Source: an uncultured Pseudomonadota bacterium | GTDB lineage: Bacteria > Pseudomonadota > Gammaproteobacteria > Steroidobacterales > Steroidobacteraceae | Assembly: GCA_902826225.1 (NCBI GenBank) | Contig: CADEED010000025.1 | Location: forward strand, 1-39,854 | DNA length: 39,854 nucleotides | Direction of reading: 5' to 3' | Shown here: one piece after another, positions 1-8,299 of the stretch | Numbering within the stretch: position 1 is the stretch's first letter | How the letters are laid out: each line of letters starts with the position of its first letter | The notes under the pieces: model-generated | The model's input: the letters and a program-made list of their open reading frames with translations, nothing else | What the model was told of the DNA's origin: nothing | Databases searched by the model: none | Made by a program: the position numbers and the translations under genes

Positions 1-198
1 TTAACACTGTACGAATCTTGCGCAGCCGCGAAGCATTCTCCAGATGCGTTATGGACTTAGCTTGTATTTCTCCAAGCCTGTGACAGAATGCGGCGCAACT
101 GTGGGAGGATACTTACGTCCGAATCTGTGGGTCGCATCGACGCGGCGATCAGATCGTCGGTGTAGCGTGCTGATTGCCCACCGTGGATAAGGAAAAGA
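1..198. other. Upstream intergenic region of the GGDEF/EAL gene
   Basis: No gene is supported here. The minus-strand reading frame that crosses it is an antisense shadow of the downstream gene. The last 12 bases carry a purine-rich ribosome-binding segment (GGAAAAG) just before the GTG start at 199. I could not identify a convincing -35/-10 pair. Confidence 0.5.
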
Positions 199-2874
199 GT
201 GGCCCAAGCTCCTGATCATCCAAGTGATCTGACGTCCTCGGACGTGTTCTCCACAGGCGTCTGGTCGGCGCGCGGCGGCAAGCAGACGCTCGGCGTCGAC
301 ATCGCGTGCACCAAGATCGCCGTCGATCTGCAAAATCTCCGCCACGGCACCGTCGAGACGGTCATCCGTGAATCCCTGAACTCTCTGCGCGATTCATCGG
401 GCGTCGACACGGCGTTCGTCTGGATGCTGTCGCCCGATGGCACGACGATCGACGAGGTCTATGCGGCCCATGGCGCGCTCGCCCAGTGCCGCGTGGAAGC
501 GTGGCGTGGCACCTCGCTCGAGCCCTATCCGTGGTTCCGGAGCCGGCTCGACCACCTGCGCCTCTCCGAAATCCGCGACAGCTCGGCGGCTCGCCGGGAC
601 CAGGCCGCCGAGGCGCACCGCCTGGCCGAATTGCAGATCGGCTCCACGCTGATGATCGCGATTCGCGTGCTCGGGCAGCCCGCGGGCATCCTGGGCCTCG
701 CGAATGCGCTGCCGCGCGGTGCCTGGGACGTGAACCTGCAACTCCTGCTCAAGCTGCTCGGCAACTCGCTCGGCAGCGGGCTCGAACGGCTGCGCATCGA
801 ACGGCGCCTGCACAAACTCGAGGAACGGCTGGAGCTCGCGCAGGGCGCCGCCAACGACGGTCTCTGGGACTTCGACATCGAGAGCAACGAAGTCCATTTC
901 TCGCCACGCTGGAAGGCGATGCTCGGCTATCCGATCGACGCGCAACTCGATTCGCCGGACTGGCGCAGCCTGGTTCACCCGGAAGACATGTCACGGGTGC
1001 AGAGCGCGATCCGCGATCACGTCGCCGGCAAGTCGCCGATCTTCGAATCCGTCCATCGCATGAAGCACCGCAGCGGCGACTGGCGTTGGGTGGTGAGCCG
1101 CGCGAAAGCGCGCGTGGACGAACACGGCCGCCTGCTGCGTCTCGTCGGCGTGGAGCTCGACATCACCGAGCGCAAGCTCTACGAAGAAGCGCTGTTCCGA
1201 GAAAAGGAGAGCGCACAGATCACGCTGCAGTCGATCGGTGACGGCGTCATCACGACCGACGCGAATTCCACCGTCGACTACATCAATCCCGTCGCCGAGC
1301 AGTTGACGGGCTGGCGTCTGGAAGACGCGATGGGCCGCCCGATCGAAGAGATCTACCGCGCGTTCCACGAAGAAACCTGCGAGCCGCTCGAGAACCCGCT
1401 GAGCGTCTCGATCCGCCGCACGCGCCCCATCAAGAGCGTGCGCCCGATGCTGCTCATCCGGCGCGATGGCAACGAGCTGTATGTCGAGAGCACCGCGGCG
1501 CCGATCCGCGATGGCGCGGGCGCGGTGTCCGGTGGCGTGCTCGTGTTCCACGACGTCACGGAGTCCCGCGAGCTCAATCGCCGGCTGTCGTACCACGCCT
1601 CGCACGATCTGCTCACGGGTCTCGTCAACCGCCGCGAGTTCGAGAGCCGCGTCGAGCGTTCGCTCAAGAGCGCGAAGGCGCGCGAGAGCAGCTACGCGCT
1701 GTGCTATCTCGACATCGACCAGTTCAAGATCATCAACGACACCTGCGGCCACTCGGCCGGCGACGTGCTGCTCGGCCAGGTCGGCGCGTTGCTGAAGTCC
1801 AAGGTCCGCTGGCGCGACACGCTCGCGCGACTTGGCGGCGACGAGTTCGGCATCCTGCTCGAAGCCTGTTCGCTCGACGAAGCGCTGCGTACCGCCGAGG
1901 TGCTGCGCGAAGCCGTCCGCAATTTCCGCTTTACGTGGGAAGACCGCGTGTTCCGCCTCGGTGCTTCCATCGGCGTGGTGCCGATCGCCGCGGACAACGA
2001 GGACGTGGCGTCGATCCTGTCCGCCGCCGACTCGGCCTGCGCAGCGGCGAAAGAAGGCGGCCGCAACCGCGTGCACAGCTTCGCCGAGAACGACATCGAG
2101 CTCATGCGCCGCCGGCGCGAGATGCAATGGGCGGCGCGCATCAACGCGGCGCTGGAAGAGGGCCGGTTCGAGCTGTATCGCATGCAGATCCAGCCGCTGC
2201 AGCGCGCGGAGCCCGGCCAGCACTACGAGTTGCTGCTGCGCATGCGTGACGAGTCGGGGCGCATGGTGTCGCCCGACAACTTCATCGCCGCTGCGGAACG
2301 CTACGGCCTCACGCCCGCGATCGATCGCTGGGTCATCGAGAACGCGCTGCGCTGGCTGGTGATGGAAGCGGACGAGCGCGAGAAGCTCGCGATGTGCTCG
2401 ATCAACCTGTCCGGTCAGAGTCTCGGCGACGACAAGTTCCTGCCGTTCGTCATCGAGCAGTTCCAGAAGAGCGGCATCGACGGCGCCAAGATCTGCTTCG
2501 AGATCACGGAGACCGCGGCCGTGGCCAGCTTCAGCCAGGCCAATCGCTTCATCCAGGCGCTGCGCGAGATCGGCTGCCGCTTCGCACTCGACGACTTCGG
2601 CACCGGCCTCTCGTCGTTCGGCTACCTCAAGCATTTCCCCGTCGACTTCCTCAAGATCGACGGCAGCTTCGTGCGCGAGATCCTGCACGACCCCATCGAT
2701 CGCGAGATGGTGCGGTCGATCAACGAAATCGGGCATCTCACCGGCAAGAAGACGATCGCCGAGTTCGCGGAGAATGCCGAGATCATCCAGATGCTCACGT
2801 CGCTGGGCGTCGACTACGCGCAGGGCTACGGCATCGCACAGCCGCAGCGCGTGCTGAAGGCCGTCAACGCTTAG
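199..2874 (+). CDS. PAS-PAS-GGDEF-EAL cyclic-di-GMP turnover protein
   Basis: An 891-residue signalling protein predicted to make and/or break cyclic-di-GMP in the cytoplasm. The first ~200 residues resemble a GAF-like sensor. PAS domains follow at about 213-330 and 340-460, then GGDEF at about 470-630 and EAL at about 645-885. The GGDEF motif is intact (residues 546-550). An RWRD inhibitory I-site lies exactly five residues before it, so a diguanylate cyclase with product feedback is plausible. In the EAL domain the signature reads ELL, but the ITE, DDFGTG and LKIDG motifs that bind metal and substrate are kept, so phosphodiesterase activity cannot be excluded. No transmembrane segment is visible, so the input is probably soluble. 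The GTG start is chosen for the purine-rich RBS just upstream. The gene stands alone and is followed by an inverted-repeat element. Which activity dominates is unknown. Confidence 0.93.
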   Translation: MAQAPDHPSDLTSSDVFSTGVWSARGGKQTLGVDIACTKIAVDLQNLRHGTVETVIRESLNSLRDSSGVDTAFVWMLSPDGTTIDEVYAAHGALAQCRVEAWRGTSLEPYPWFRSRLDHLRLSEIRDSSAARRDQAAEAHRLAELQIGSTLMIAIRVLGQPAGILGLANALPRGAWDVNLQLLLKLLGNSLGSGLERLRIERRLHKLEERLELAQGAANDGLWDFDIESNEVHFSPRWKAMLGYPIDAQLDSPDWRSLVHPEDMSRVQSAIRDHVAGKSPIFESVHRMKHRSGDWRWVVSRAKARVDEHGRLLRLVGVELDITERKLYEEALFREKESAQITLQSIGDGVITTDANSTVDYINPVAEQLTGWRLEDAMGRPIEEIYRAFHEETCEPLENPLSVSIRRTRPIKSVRPMLLIRRDGNELYVESTAAPIRDGAGAVSGGVLVFHDVTESRELNRRLSYHASHDLLTGLVNRREFESRVERSLKSAKARESSYALCYLDIDQFKIINDTCGHSAGDVLLGQVGALLKSKVRWRDTLARLGGDEFGILLEACSLDEALRTAEVLREAVRNFRFTWEDRVFRLGASIGVVPIAADNEDVASILSAADSACAAAKEGGRNRVHSFAENDIELMRRRREMQWAARINAALEEGRFELYRMQIQPLQRAEPGQHYELLLRMRDESGRMVSPDNFIAAAERYGLTPAIDRWVIENALRWLVMEADEREKLAMCSINLSGQSLGDDKFLPFVIEQFQKSGIDGAKICFEITETAAVASFSQANRFIQALREIGCRFALDDFGTGLSSFGYLKHFPVDFLKIDGSFVREILHDPIDREMVRSINEIGHLTGKKTIAEFAENAEIIQMLTSLGVDYAQGYGIAQPQRVLKAVNA

Positions 2875-2878
2875 TTGG

Positions 2879-2961
2879 AAAAAGGGGTCAGACCTGTTTT
2901 TCGGTAGACTTCCGCCTTCGCGGCGGGAAGCTCGAATGAAAAACAGGTCTGACCCCTTTTT
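2879..2961. repeat. REP-like inverted repeat (perfect 23-bp arms, 37-bp centre)
   Basis: The arms 2879-2901 and 2939-2961 are perfect reverse complements with a GGGGTCAGACCTG core flanked by A- and T-runs. The 37-bp centre holds a second, imperfect hairpin (CTTCCGCC against GGCGGGAAG). The element starts four bases after the stop of the GGDEF/EAL gene and ends 18 bases before the GH95 start. It looks like a dispersed REP/MITE-type palindrome. With its A-run, GC stem and T-run it could also act as a bidirectional terminator. Both roles are inference. Confidence 0.8.
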
Positions 2962-2979
2962 GCTGGCGCGGGGCTCATC

Positions 2980-5361
2980 ATGCGGATCCTCTGGTTAGAG
3001 GTCGCCGTCATCCTGATCGCGGGCAGCGCCGGCGCGCAGACGCCTGTGTCGTCCCTTCTTTGGTACGACAGACCTGCCACCGATTGGGAGAAGGAAGCGC
3101 TGCCCATCGGCAACGGCCGCATGGGCGCGATGGTGTTCGGCGGCGTCGAGTCTGAACGCCTGCAGCTCGCCGAGAAATCGCTCTGGACGGGCGGGCCGGG
3201 GACCGAAGGCGGCTACGACTACGGTCTCCCGAAGGATTCTCAGGTCGAGATCATGCGCTCGACGTCCCGGGAACTCGTCGGCGGCGCGCAACTCGTCGCC
3301 GACGACGTCGCGAAGCGGCTCGGTCGCAAGATGCACAACTACGGCGACTACCAGAGCTTCGGCGACCTGATCATCGAGCGCGATCCCGACAGCGATCCGG
3401 TCACCGACTACCGGCGTGACCTCGACCTCGATACGGCAACCGCGCGAGTCAGTTTCAAGCAGGGATACGCCGGGTTCCGGCGCGAATACTTCCTTTCATA
3501 CCCCGACCAGGTGCTCCTCGGCCGCTGGTACTCCACTGGCCTGCAGAAGCTGCGCATCAGGTACGGCGTGCCCGACAACCGCAGCGCCGACACACGAATC
3601 GACGGCACGCGCATCCTCGTGAGCGGCGCATTGAAATCCAATGGCTTGAAGTACGCTGCGGAAGTGTTCGTGAAGCTCGAGTGCGGCACGGCCAGGGCGG
3701 ATGGCGCGACGTTGCGCATCGAGACGGAATGTCCCGTCACGTTCTATGCCGCGGCGCGGACCAACTACCGCATGCAGTATCCCGACTACCGTGCAGCGGT
3801 CGATCCCGCCGCGCTCGCGGCCAGGGACGTGAAGGCGGCATCGGCGCGCCAGCTCTCGGAGTTGATCGCGCGACATCGCGAAGATCATCGCGCGCTGTTC
3901 CAGCGCGTGCGGCTCTCGCTCGACGGCGCCATACCCAGACAACCGACCGATGCCTGGCGCGCCCGGTACGGTAGCGGCGAGTCTGCCGCGGATCGCGCGC
4001 TCGAACAGCTCTACTTCGACTACGGACGCTATCTGCTGATCGCCTCGTCGCGCGCCGGGTCGCTGCCCGCGAACCTGCAGGGCGTCTGGAATCATCACGC
4101 CAAGCCACCGTGGAATTCCGACTATCACGTGAACATCAACCTGCAGATGAACTACTGGCCGGTCGACACCGCGAACCTCGCGGAGACCGCGCCGCCGCTG
4201 TGGGATTTCGTCGAGCATCTCGTGCCTCCGGGACGGCTGGCCGCGGAACGCTACTTCGCCGCGCCCGGCTGGACGATGTTCCTCAACACGAACATCTGGG
4301 GCTACGTCGGGCCCATCGACTGGCCGACGGCGTTCTGGCAGCCGGAAGCCTCCGCATGGCTCGCGCAGCACTTCTACGAGCACTATCGCTTCACGCGCGA
4401 TGAGAAGTTCCTGAAGACGCGCGCATGGCCGGTCCTGAAGGGCGCCGCGGAGTTCTGGCTCGCAGCCCTGACGGAGGATCGCGACGGCCAGCTCGTCGTC
4501 AGTCCGAGCTTCTCGCCCGAACACGGGCCGTTCACGGCGGGCGCCGCGATGTCGCAGCAGATCGTCGCGGACCTGTTCGAAAGCGTCGTCGACGCCGCGC
4601 CGCGCGTCGGCGACCGGGCCTTCGGCGCGCGCGCGGCCGCGGCGTTGGCGAAGCTCGACCGCGGATTGCGCATCGGGAAGTGGGGCCAGTTGCAGGAGTG
4701 GAAGACCGATCTCGACGACGCGAAAGACGATCACCGCCACGTGTCGCACCTGTTCGCGCTGCACCCCGGCCACGCGATCGACCCTGACAGGGATCCCGCG
4801 CTGGCCGCCGCGGCGCGCAAGACGCTCGATGCGCGCGGCGATGCGAGCACGGGCTGGAGCCGCGCGTGGAAGATCAACTTCTGGGCCCGGCTGCGCGACG
4901 GCGACCGCGCGCACAAACTACTCGCGGGCCTGTTGCGCGACAGCACGTTGCCAAATCTCTGGGACACGCACCCGCCGTTCCAGATCGACGGCAACTTCGG
5001 CGCGACCGCCGGCATGATCGAAATGCTCCTGCAGAGCCAGGGCGACGAGCTGCGAATCCTGCCGGCGCTGCCGGCCGCCTGGCCGAAGGGCTCCGTCACG
5101 GGAATCCGCGCGCGCGGCAACGTCACCGTCGACATCGAATGGGACGGATGCGGCGCGAAGAGGTTCGTCCTGCGAGCGGGTCACGAGGGTCCGCTGACCG
5201 TCCGGTCGCCGATGTTCGAGAAGCCGTACGATGTCGCCTTCGACAGGGGCGCGAAGCCGAAGTCGCTCGTCACGGCGGGTCGGACGTTCACGTTGGACGC
5301 CCGTCGTGGCGGCCAGTACACGTTCACGCGCGGCGACGCCGCGGTCTGCGGGAGGTCGTGA
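2980..5361 (+). CDS. Secreted GH95 alpha-L-fucosidase family protein
   Basis: A 793-residue glycoside hydrolase of family 95, whose members invertingly remove alpha-1,2-linked L-fucose (some act on L-galactose) from glycans such as xyloglucan or mucin. A signal peptide covers about residues 1-19 and ends near AGA, so the enzyme is exported. The N-terminal beta-sandwich begins with the family hallmark around IGNGRMGAMVFGG, followed by the (alpha/alpha)6 barrel. Residues matching the catalytic set of the Bifidobacterium enzyme are visible: N385 and N387 in HVNINLQMNYWP, E514 in FSPEHGPF and D670 in QIDGNFG. Length is typical for the family. The stop overlaps the next ATG by one base, so it is translationally coupled to a DUF1801 gene. 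The true substrate cannot be read from sequence. Confidence 0.95.
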   Translation: MRILWLEVAVILIAGSAGAQTPVSSLLWYDRPATDWEKEALPIGNGRMGAMVFGGVESERLQLAEKSLWTGGPGTEGGYDYGLPKDSQVEIMRSTSRELVGGAQLVADDVAKRLGRKMHNYGDYQSFGDLIIERDPDSDPVTDYRRDLDLDTATARVSFKQGYAGFRREYFLSYPDQVLLGRWYSTGLQKLRIRYGVPDNRSADTRIDGTRILVSGALKSNGLKYAAEVFVKLECGTARADGATLRIETECPVTFYAAARTNYRMQYPDYRAAVDPAALAARDVKAASARQLSELIARHREDHRALFQRVRLSLDGAIPRQPTDAWRARYGSGESAADRALEQLYFDYGRYLLIASSRAGSLPANLQGVWNHHAKPPWNSDYHVNINLQMNYWPVDTANLAETAPPLWDFVEHLVPPGRLAAERYFAAPGWTMFLNTNIWGYVGPIDWPTAFWQPEASAWLAQHFYEHYRFTRDEKFLKTRAWPVLKGAAEFWLAALTEDRDGQLVVSPSFSPEHGPFTAGAAMSQQIVADLFESVVDAAPRVGDRAFGARAAAALAKLDRGLRIGKWGQLQEWKTDLDDAKDDHRHVSHLFALHPGHAIDPDRDPALAAAARKTLDARGDASTGWSRAWKINFWARLRDGDRAHKLLAGLLRDSTLPNLWDTHPPFQIDGNFGATAGMIEMLLQSQGDELRILPALPAAWPKGSVTGIRARGNVTVDIEWDGCGAKRFVLRAGHEGPLTVRSPMFEKPYDVAFDRGAKPKSLVTAGRTFTLDARRGGQYTFTRGDAAVCGRS

Positions 5362-5714
5362 TGGCGAAGAAATCCCTGGAAGTCGACGCGTACATCGCCG
5401 GCTTTGCGCCGCAGCAGCGCGCGCGCCTCGAGCAGGTCCGCGCAGCCATTCGCGCCGCGGCGCCGAAGGCGGAAGAGACGATCAGTTACCGCATCCCTGC
5501 GTATCGCGGCAATCGCGTCTTCGTCTTTTTCGCGGGATTCAAGAATCACATCGGGTTGTTTCCGCCCGTTCGGGGCAACGCGGCGCTCGTGAAGGCCGTC
5601 TCGAAGTACGCGAACGCGAAGGGCAATTTGCGGTTTCCGGACGACGCGCCGCTGCCGCTCGCGCTCATCACGCGCATCGCCGGACACCAGGCGCGCTGCG
5701 ACCGGGAGCAGTGA
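5361..5714 (+). CDS. DUF1801 (YdhG-like) small protein
   Basis: A 117-residue protein of the DUF1801/YdhG family, a small alpha/beta fold related to frataxin-like and YjbR-type domains. No enzymatic function is established. Typical family segments are visible: an N-terminal amphipathic region, ETISYRIPAYR, VFFAGFKNHIGLFP near the middle, and a basic C-terminal stretch. The ATG overlaps the GH95 stop (ATGA) and has a strong GGAGG ribosome-binding site at 5351-5355, which fixes this start. The same frame is open far upstream, but only as a shadow of the GH95 gene. The link to the fucosidase is probably one of transcription rather than function. Confidence 0.88.
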   Translation: MAKKSLEVDAYIAGFAPQQRARLEQVRAAIRAAAPKAEETISYRIPAYRGNRVFVFFAGFKNHIGLFPPVRGNAALVKAVSKYANAKGNLRFPDDAPLPLALITRIAGHQARCDREQ

Positions 5715-5765
5715 GGTGGCGGGCGAATCGACCGAAGGCGAGTGCGGCATCGCGGGAAGCGGGGA

Positions 5766-6266
5766 ATGACCACGTCGAACTATCAACTGGCGCAGATCAA
5801 CATCGCCGAGCTCAAGGCGCCGATCGATTCGCCGCAGCTCAAGGACTTCGTCGACAATCTCGATCGCATCAATGCGCTCGCCGAGGACTCGCCGGGCTTC
5901 GTCTGGCGGCTCAAGGGCGAGGGAAACGATGCCACGTCGCTGCGCCCCCTTGGTGACGACGTGATCGTCAACATGTCCGTGTGGCGCGACGTGGATACGC
6001 TGCGCGCATACGTCTACAAGACCGCGCACGTCGAGATCATGAAGCGCCGCCGCGAGTGGTTCGCGCGAATGGGCCAGGCCTTCATGGTTCTGTGGTGGGT
6101 GCCCGCAGGTCACGAGCCGACGCCCACGGAAGCGGCGCGGAAGCTGGAGCACCTGCGTGCGCACGGCCCCACGCCCGACGCATTCACGTTCGCCGAGGCG
6201 TTCTCGGCGCCCGATGCCGCCGTCGGCGGGGCGCCGTTCTCGACCAAGGACGGGTGCCCGGCTTGA
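5766..6266 (+). CDS. DUF3291 domain protein
   Basis: A 166-residue cytoplasmic protein of the DUF3291 family, which has a dimeric alpha/beta-barrel (ABM-like) appearance. Members sometimes resemble antibiotic-biosynthesis monooxygenases, but no reaction is known. Recognisable stretches are LAQINIAELKAPIDSP near the N terminus, a DDVIVNMSVWRDVDTLRAYV strand-helix and FMVLWWVPAGHEPT. No signal peptide is seen. An upstream in-frame ATG at 5742 exists, but 5766 is preferred because the family similarity begins at TTSNYQLAQ and a GGGAAG segment lies upstream. It is 51 bases from the DUF1801 gene and likely in the same transcript. Confidence 0.88.
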   Translation: MTTSNYQLAQINIAELKAPIDSPQLKDFVDNLDRINALAEDSPGFVWRLKGEGNDATSLRPLGDDVIVNMSVWRDVDTLRAYVYKTAHVEIMKRRREWFARMGQAFMVLWWVPAGHEPTPTEAARKLEHLRAHGPTPDAFTFAEAFSAPDAAVGGAPFSTKDGCPA

Positions 6267-6282
6267 TCGTCTCCACCGCGTC

Positions 6283-6582
6283 ATGACGGACGGTCCCTCG
6301 CCGCGCGAAATGCGCCGCAGTTCGGCGCTGCGCGGCGTGATCATCGCCGCACTGCTCGCGTTCTACGGATTCGTGATGCGCCAGCCGGCGGCTTCGTTCA
6401 CGGTGGCCTTGCTCATCGCGGCGGCGATGCAGGGCGCCGTTCTCGTCGCGCGCCGCGTCGTGCCGCCGCAGCACTTCGCGCAGACCTCGTACGTCATCGA
6501 ACTGCTCGTCGATGCCGCGACAGTGTGCCTGTTTGCGCTCGCGGTCTATGGTGGCATATTGCATGCCGGGTACGACGTCTAG
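6283..6582 (+). CDS. Small membrane protein, unrecognised
   Basis: A 99-residue protein with a short charged N terminus and three hydrophobic stretches (about residues 17-32, 38-56 and 72-92), suggesting a small integral membrane protein. I recognise no family. The ATG at 6283 follows the DUF3291 stop by 16 bases, and the stop is directly followed by the RBS of the next small membrane gene, so the two appear co-translated. The frame stays open upstream inside the DUF3291 gene, but that part reads as arginine/proline shadow sequence. Confidence 0.6.
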   Translation: MTDGPSPREMRRSSALRGVIIAALLAFYGFVMRQPAASFTVALLIAAAMQGAVLVARRVVPPQHFAQTSYVIELLVDAATVCLFALAVYGGILHAGYDV

Positions 6583-6589
6583 GAAGGCG

Positions 6590-6754
6590 ATGCGTACCGC
6601 CATCATCATCGCGATCGGATTCGGTTTGTTGGGACTGTGTCTCGCCGCCGGCGGCATGACGGGCAGCGTCGCCCGGCTGCGCACCGCGGCACTGGTGTTC
6701 GTCGGGCTGTGGTTCGCGGCGGCCGCCGCGCTCCTCGGTCGCTTGAAGGCCTGA
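6590..6754 (+). CDS. Very small two-helix membrane protein
   Basis: A 54-residue protein with two hydrophobic helices (about residues 3-22 and 31-48) and a basic C terminus. The start is chosen for its strong AGGAAGG ribosome-binding site at 6581-6587. An earlier in-frame ATG at 6563 would lie inside the upstream gene without a comparable RBS. No family is recognised. Tight spacing (7 bases) to the preceding membrane gene suggests they work together. Confidence 0.55.
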   Translation: MRTAIIIAIGFGLLGLCLAAGGMTGSVARLRTAALVFVGLWFAAAAALLGRLKA

Positions 6755-6761
6755 CGGTCGC

Positions 6762-7340
6762 CTATTTCTTCTCCGCGGGTTTCTTCGCCGACTCGATGCC
6801 GAGATTCGGCACGCCGAACTTGCCTTCGAGGTCGTGCAGGTTCTCGAGATCGATCGCGCCCACGATGTTGACGATCGTGAACTCGCGCGGCTGGTTCGCG
6901 ATGATCGCGAGGCCCATTGCCTTGTCGTTCTCGATGAGCACGAACACGTCGACGTCGGTGTGCTCCTTCTTGCTGCGCGACTCGACGATGCGGCTCCAGC
7001 CTGGCGCCGAGAGCTGCCGGCGCACGCTGTCGATGTCCGACTTCGGATAGGCGAAGTCCTCGTCGAACTTGAAGCTGCGCACGAAGACGCCCCGGAGTGA
7101 CGTGCACAACTTCTTGGCGTCCGCTTCCTCCGGATCGTTGGTGTCGAGGAAGCGGCAGGCAATGCCGAGCAGCTTCGAGCCGGGCGTCACGTTCACCGTC
7201 TCGCTGGCCTTGTCGGCGACCCTGGCGAACTCCGGCAGCCGCAGCAGGCCGCGTTGCAGCGCGACGGACTGCGCGAACGCGGGCGCCGTGACGAGCACGG
7301 TCGCGAGCAGCGCGACGTGGATGTTCAGTATCCTCTTCAT
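6762..7340 (-). CDS. DUF4252 secreted protein (distal copy)
   Basis: A 192-residue exported protein of the DUF4252 family, whose function is unknown. A signal peptide spans about residues 1-23 (cleavage after AFA). The mature part shows the family's pattern: an SETVNVTPGSK strand, an EEADAKKLC helix, a VFVRSFKFDE strand, DVDVFVLIENDKAMGLAIIA and the C-terminal REFTIVNIVGAIDLENLHDL. It is the last gene of a four-gene operon. Its ATG overlaps the stop of the anti-sigma-like gene (ATGA), and a GAGGAG RBS lies upstream. A clear paralogue is the first gene of the same operon. The pair flanking sigma and anti-sigma genes suggests a role in sensing or output, which is inference. The C-terminal lysine-rich tail is unique to this copy. 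Confidence 0.88.
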   Translation of the reverse strand: MKRILNIHVALLATVLVTAPAFAQSVALQRGLLRLPEFARVADKASETVNVTPGSKLLGIACRFLDTNDPEEADAKKLCTSLRGVFVRSFKFDEDFAYPKSDIDSVRRQLSAPGWSRIVESRSKKEHTDVDVFVLIENDKAMGLAIIANQPREFTIVNIVGAIDLENLHDLEGKFGVPNLGIESAKKPAEKK

Positions 7341-7729
7341 GTGCGGTTCTCCTCGTCCGTCGCCGGGGGCGGCGGATTGACAGCCTGGTAGGCGAGATCG
7401 AGCTTCTGGCTCGTGACGCGCAATGCATCCATGAGCGCGCGGCTCGCGGCTTCTCCCTCGGCGTCGCGCGCAGCGACGATCCTGTCGCGCTGATCCGCGG
7501 CGAACACGCCGAGCAGGATCGCGCCGACGAACGAGGCGGCCAGTGCGGCCGGCATCGCATGGCGCCAGCCGGAGCGGGCCGGGCGTGCCGCGGGCGGTGG
7601 CACGAGCGTCGTCACGATCGCGGGGGCCGCCCGTGGCGGCAGCGCGGCGAGGATGCGGTCGGCGAGCCCCTCGGGCGCGTCGACCTTGCGCATTGCGCGC
7701 CGCATCCGGTTCTCGAGGTCTTCGGTCAT
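7337..7729 (-). CDS. Anti-sigma-factor-like single-pass membrane protein
   Basis: A 130-residue protein predicted to sequester the neighbouring ECF sigma factor. The first ~45 residues form a charged, helical cytoplasmic region (TEDLENRMRRAMRKVDAPEG) typical in position for a sigma-binding segment. One transmembrane helix follows at about 58-77 (MPAALAASFVGAILLGVFAA). The C-terminal ~50 residues would be periplasmic and look helical. No zinc-binding HxxxCxxC motif of ZAS-type anti-sigmas is present. The assignment rests on topology and on overlapping the sigma gene by four bases. It overlaps the next DUF4252 gene in the same way. Confidence 0.72.
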   Translation of the reverse strand: MTEDLENRMRRAMRKVDAPEGLADRILAALPPRAAPAIVTTLVPPPAARPARSGWRHAMPAALAASFVGAILLGVFAADQRDRIVAARDAEGEAASRALMDALRVTSQKLDLAYQAVNPPPPATDEENRT

Positions 7730-8292
7730 GATTCTTCCTCACAGTCCACGAGCTGCGCACCGATCATCCGGCTGCGCAGCGCCGTCAACGAACGCTTCAC
7801 GTGGCTCTTCACCGTGTTCAACGGCATCTCGAGCGTCTGCGCGATCTCCGCGAGATCGCGGTCTTCCTGGTAGCGCAGCACCATCACCGCGCGCGCCGGC
7901 GGCGACAGTTCGTCCAGCAGCCGGCCCAGCTCGCGCGTGAGCAGCGGATCCTCCGGCGCGACGTCGGCCGCGGGCTCCATCGCCGCGTCGAGCGGCTGGG
8001 TCGCGGAGTAGGGCGCGCGCCGCAGCCGGTCGATCGCGAGGTTGGACGCCACGCGTCGCAACCAGAACCCCAGGTGCTCGAGCGTTTCGATCGAATCGAG
8101 CTTGCGGTACAGCTGCAGGAACACGTCCTGGGCCAGGTCCTCGGCGAGATCGCGTCGATTCAACATGCGCAGTCCGATGCTGAAGACGGAGCCCTGGTGC
8201 GCGCGGACCAGCGTCGCGAAGGCGGCGGCGTCGCCCTCGCGGGCGCGCAGCAGAACTCCGGGAAGCTCGAGGACCGCGGCGTCGGGACTCAC
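7726..8292 (-). CDS. ECF-family RNA polymerase sigma factor
   Basis: A 188-residue group IV sigma factor that would direct RNA polymerase to a small stress or envelope regulon. Region 2 is visible at about residues 25-95 (EDLAQDVFLQLYRKL and the LGFWLRRVASNLAIDRLRR DNA-melting part). Region 4 lies at about 125-180, with the helix-turn-helix MPLNTVKSHVKRSL. Length is usual for the family. The start is GTG at 8292, seven bases after the stop of the upstream DUF4252 gene, with no obvious Shine-Dalgarno, so coupled translation is likely. The stop overlaps the anti-sigma-like gene (ATGA). ECF operons are often self-activated, but I could not recognise its promoter. Confidence 0.93.
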   Translation of the reverse strand: MSPDAAVLELPGVLLRAREGDAAAFATLVRAHQGSVFSIGLRMLNRRDLAEDLAQDVFLQLYRKLDSIETLEHLGFWLRRVASNLAIDRLRRAPYSATQPLDAAMEPAADVAPEDPLLTRELGRLLDELSPPARAVMVLRYQEDRDLAEIAQTLEMPLNTVKSHVKRSLTALRSRMIGAQLVDCEEES

Positions 8293-8299
8293 GGTTCGT

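Noticed and set aside
991..2736. 581-codon open frame antisense to the GGDEF/EAL gene
   Set aside because: Typical GC-rich shadow: Arg/Ala/His/Asp-rich, no domain, opposite a gene with clear motifs.
3496..4914. 472-codon minus frame inside the GH95 gene
   Set aside because: Shadow of a gene with all catalytic residues in place.
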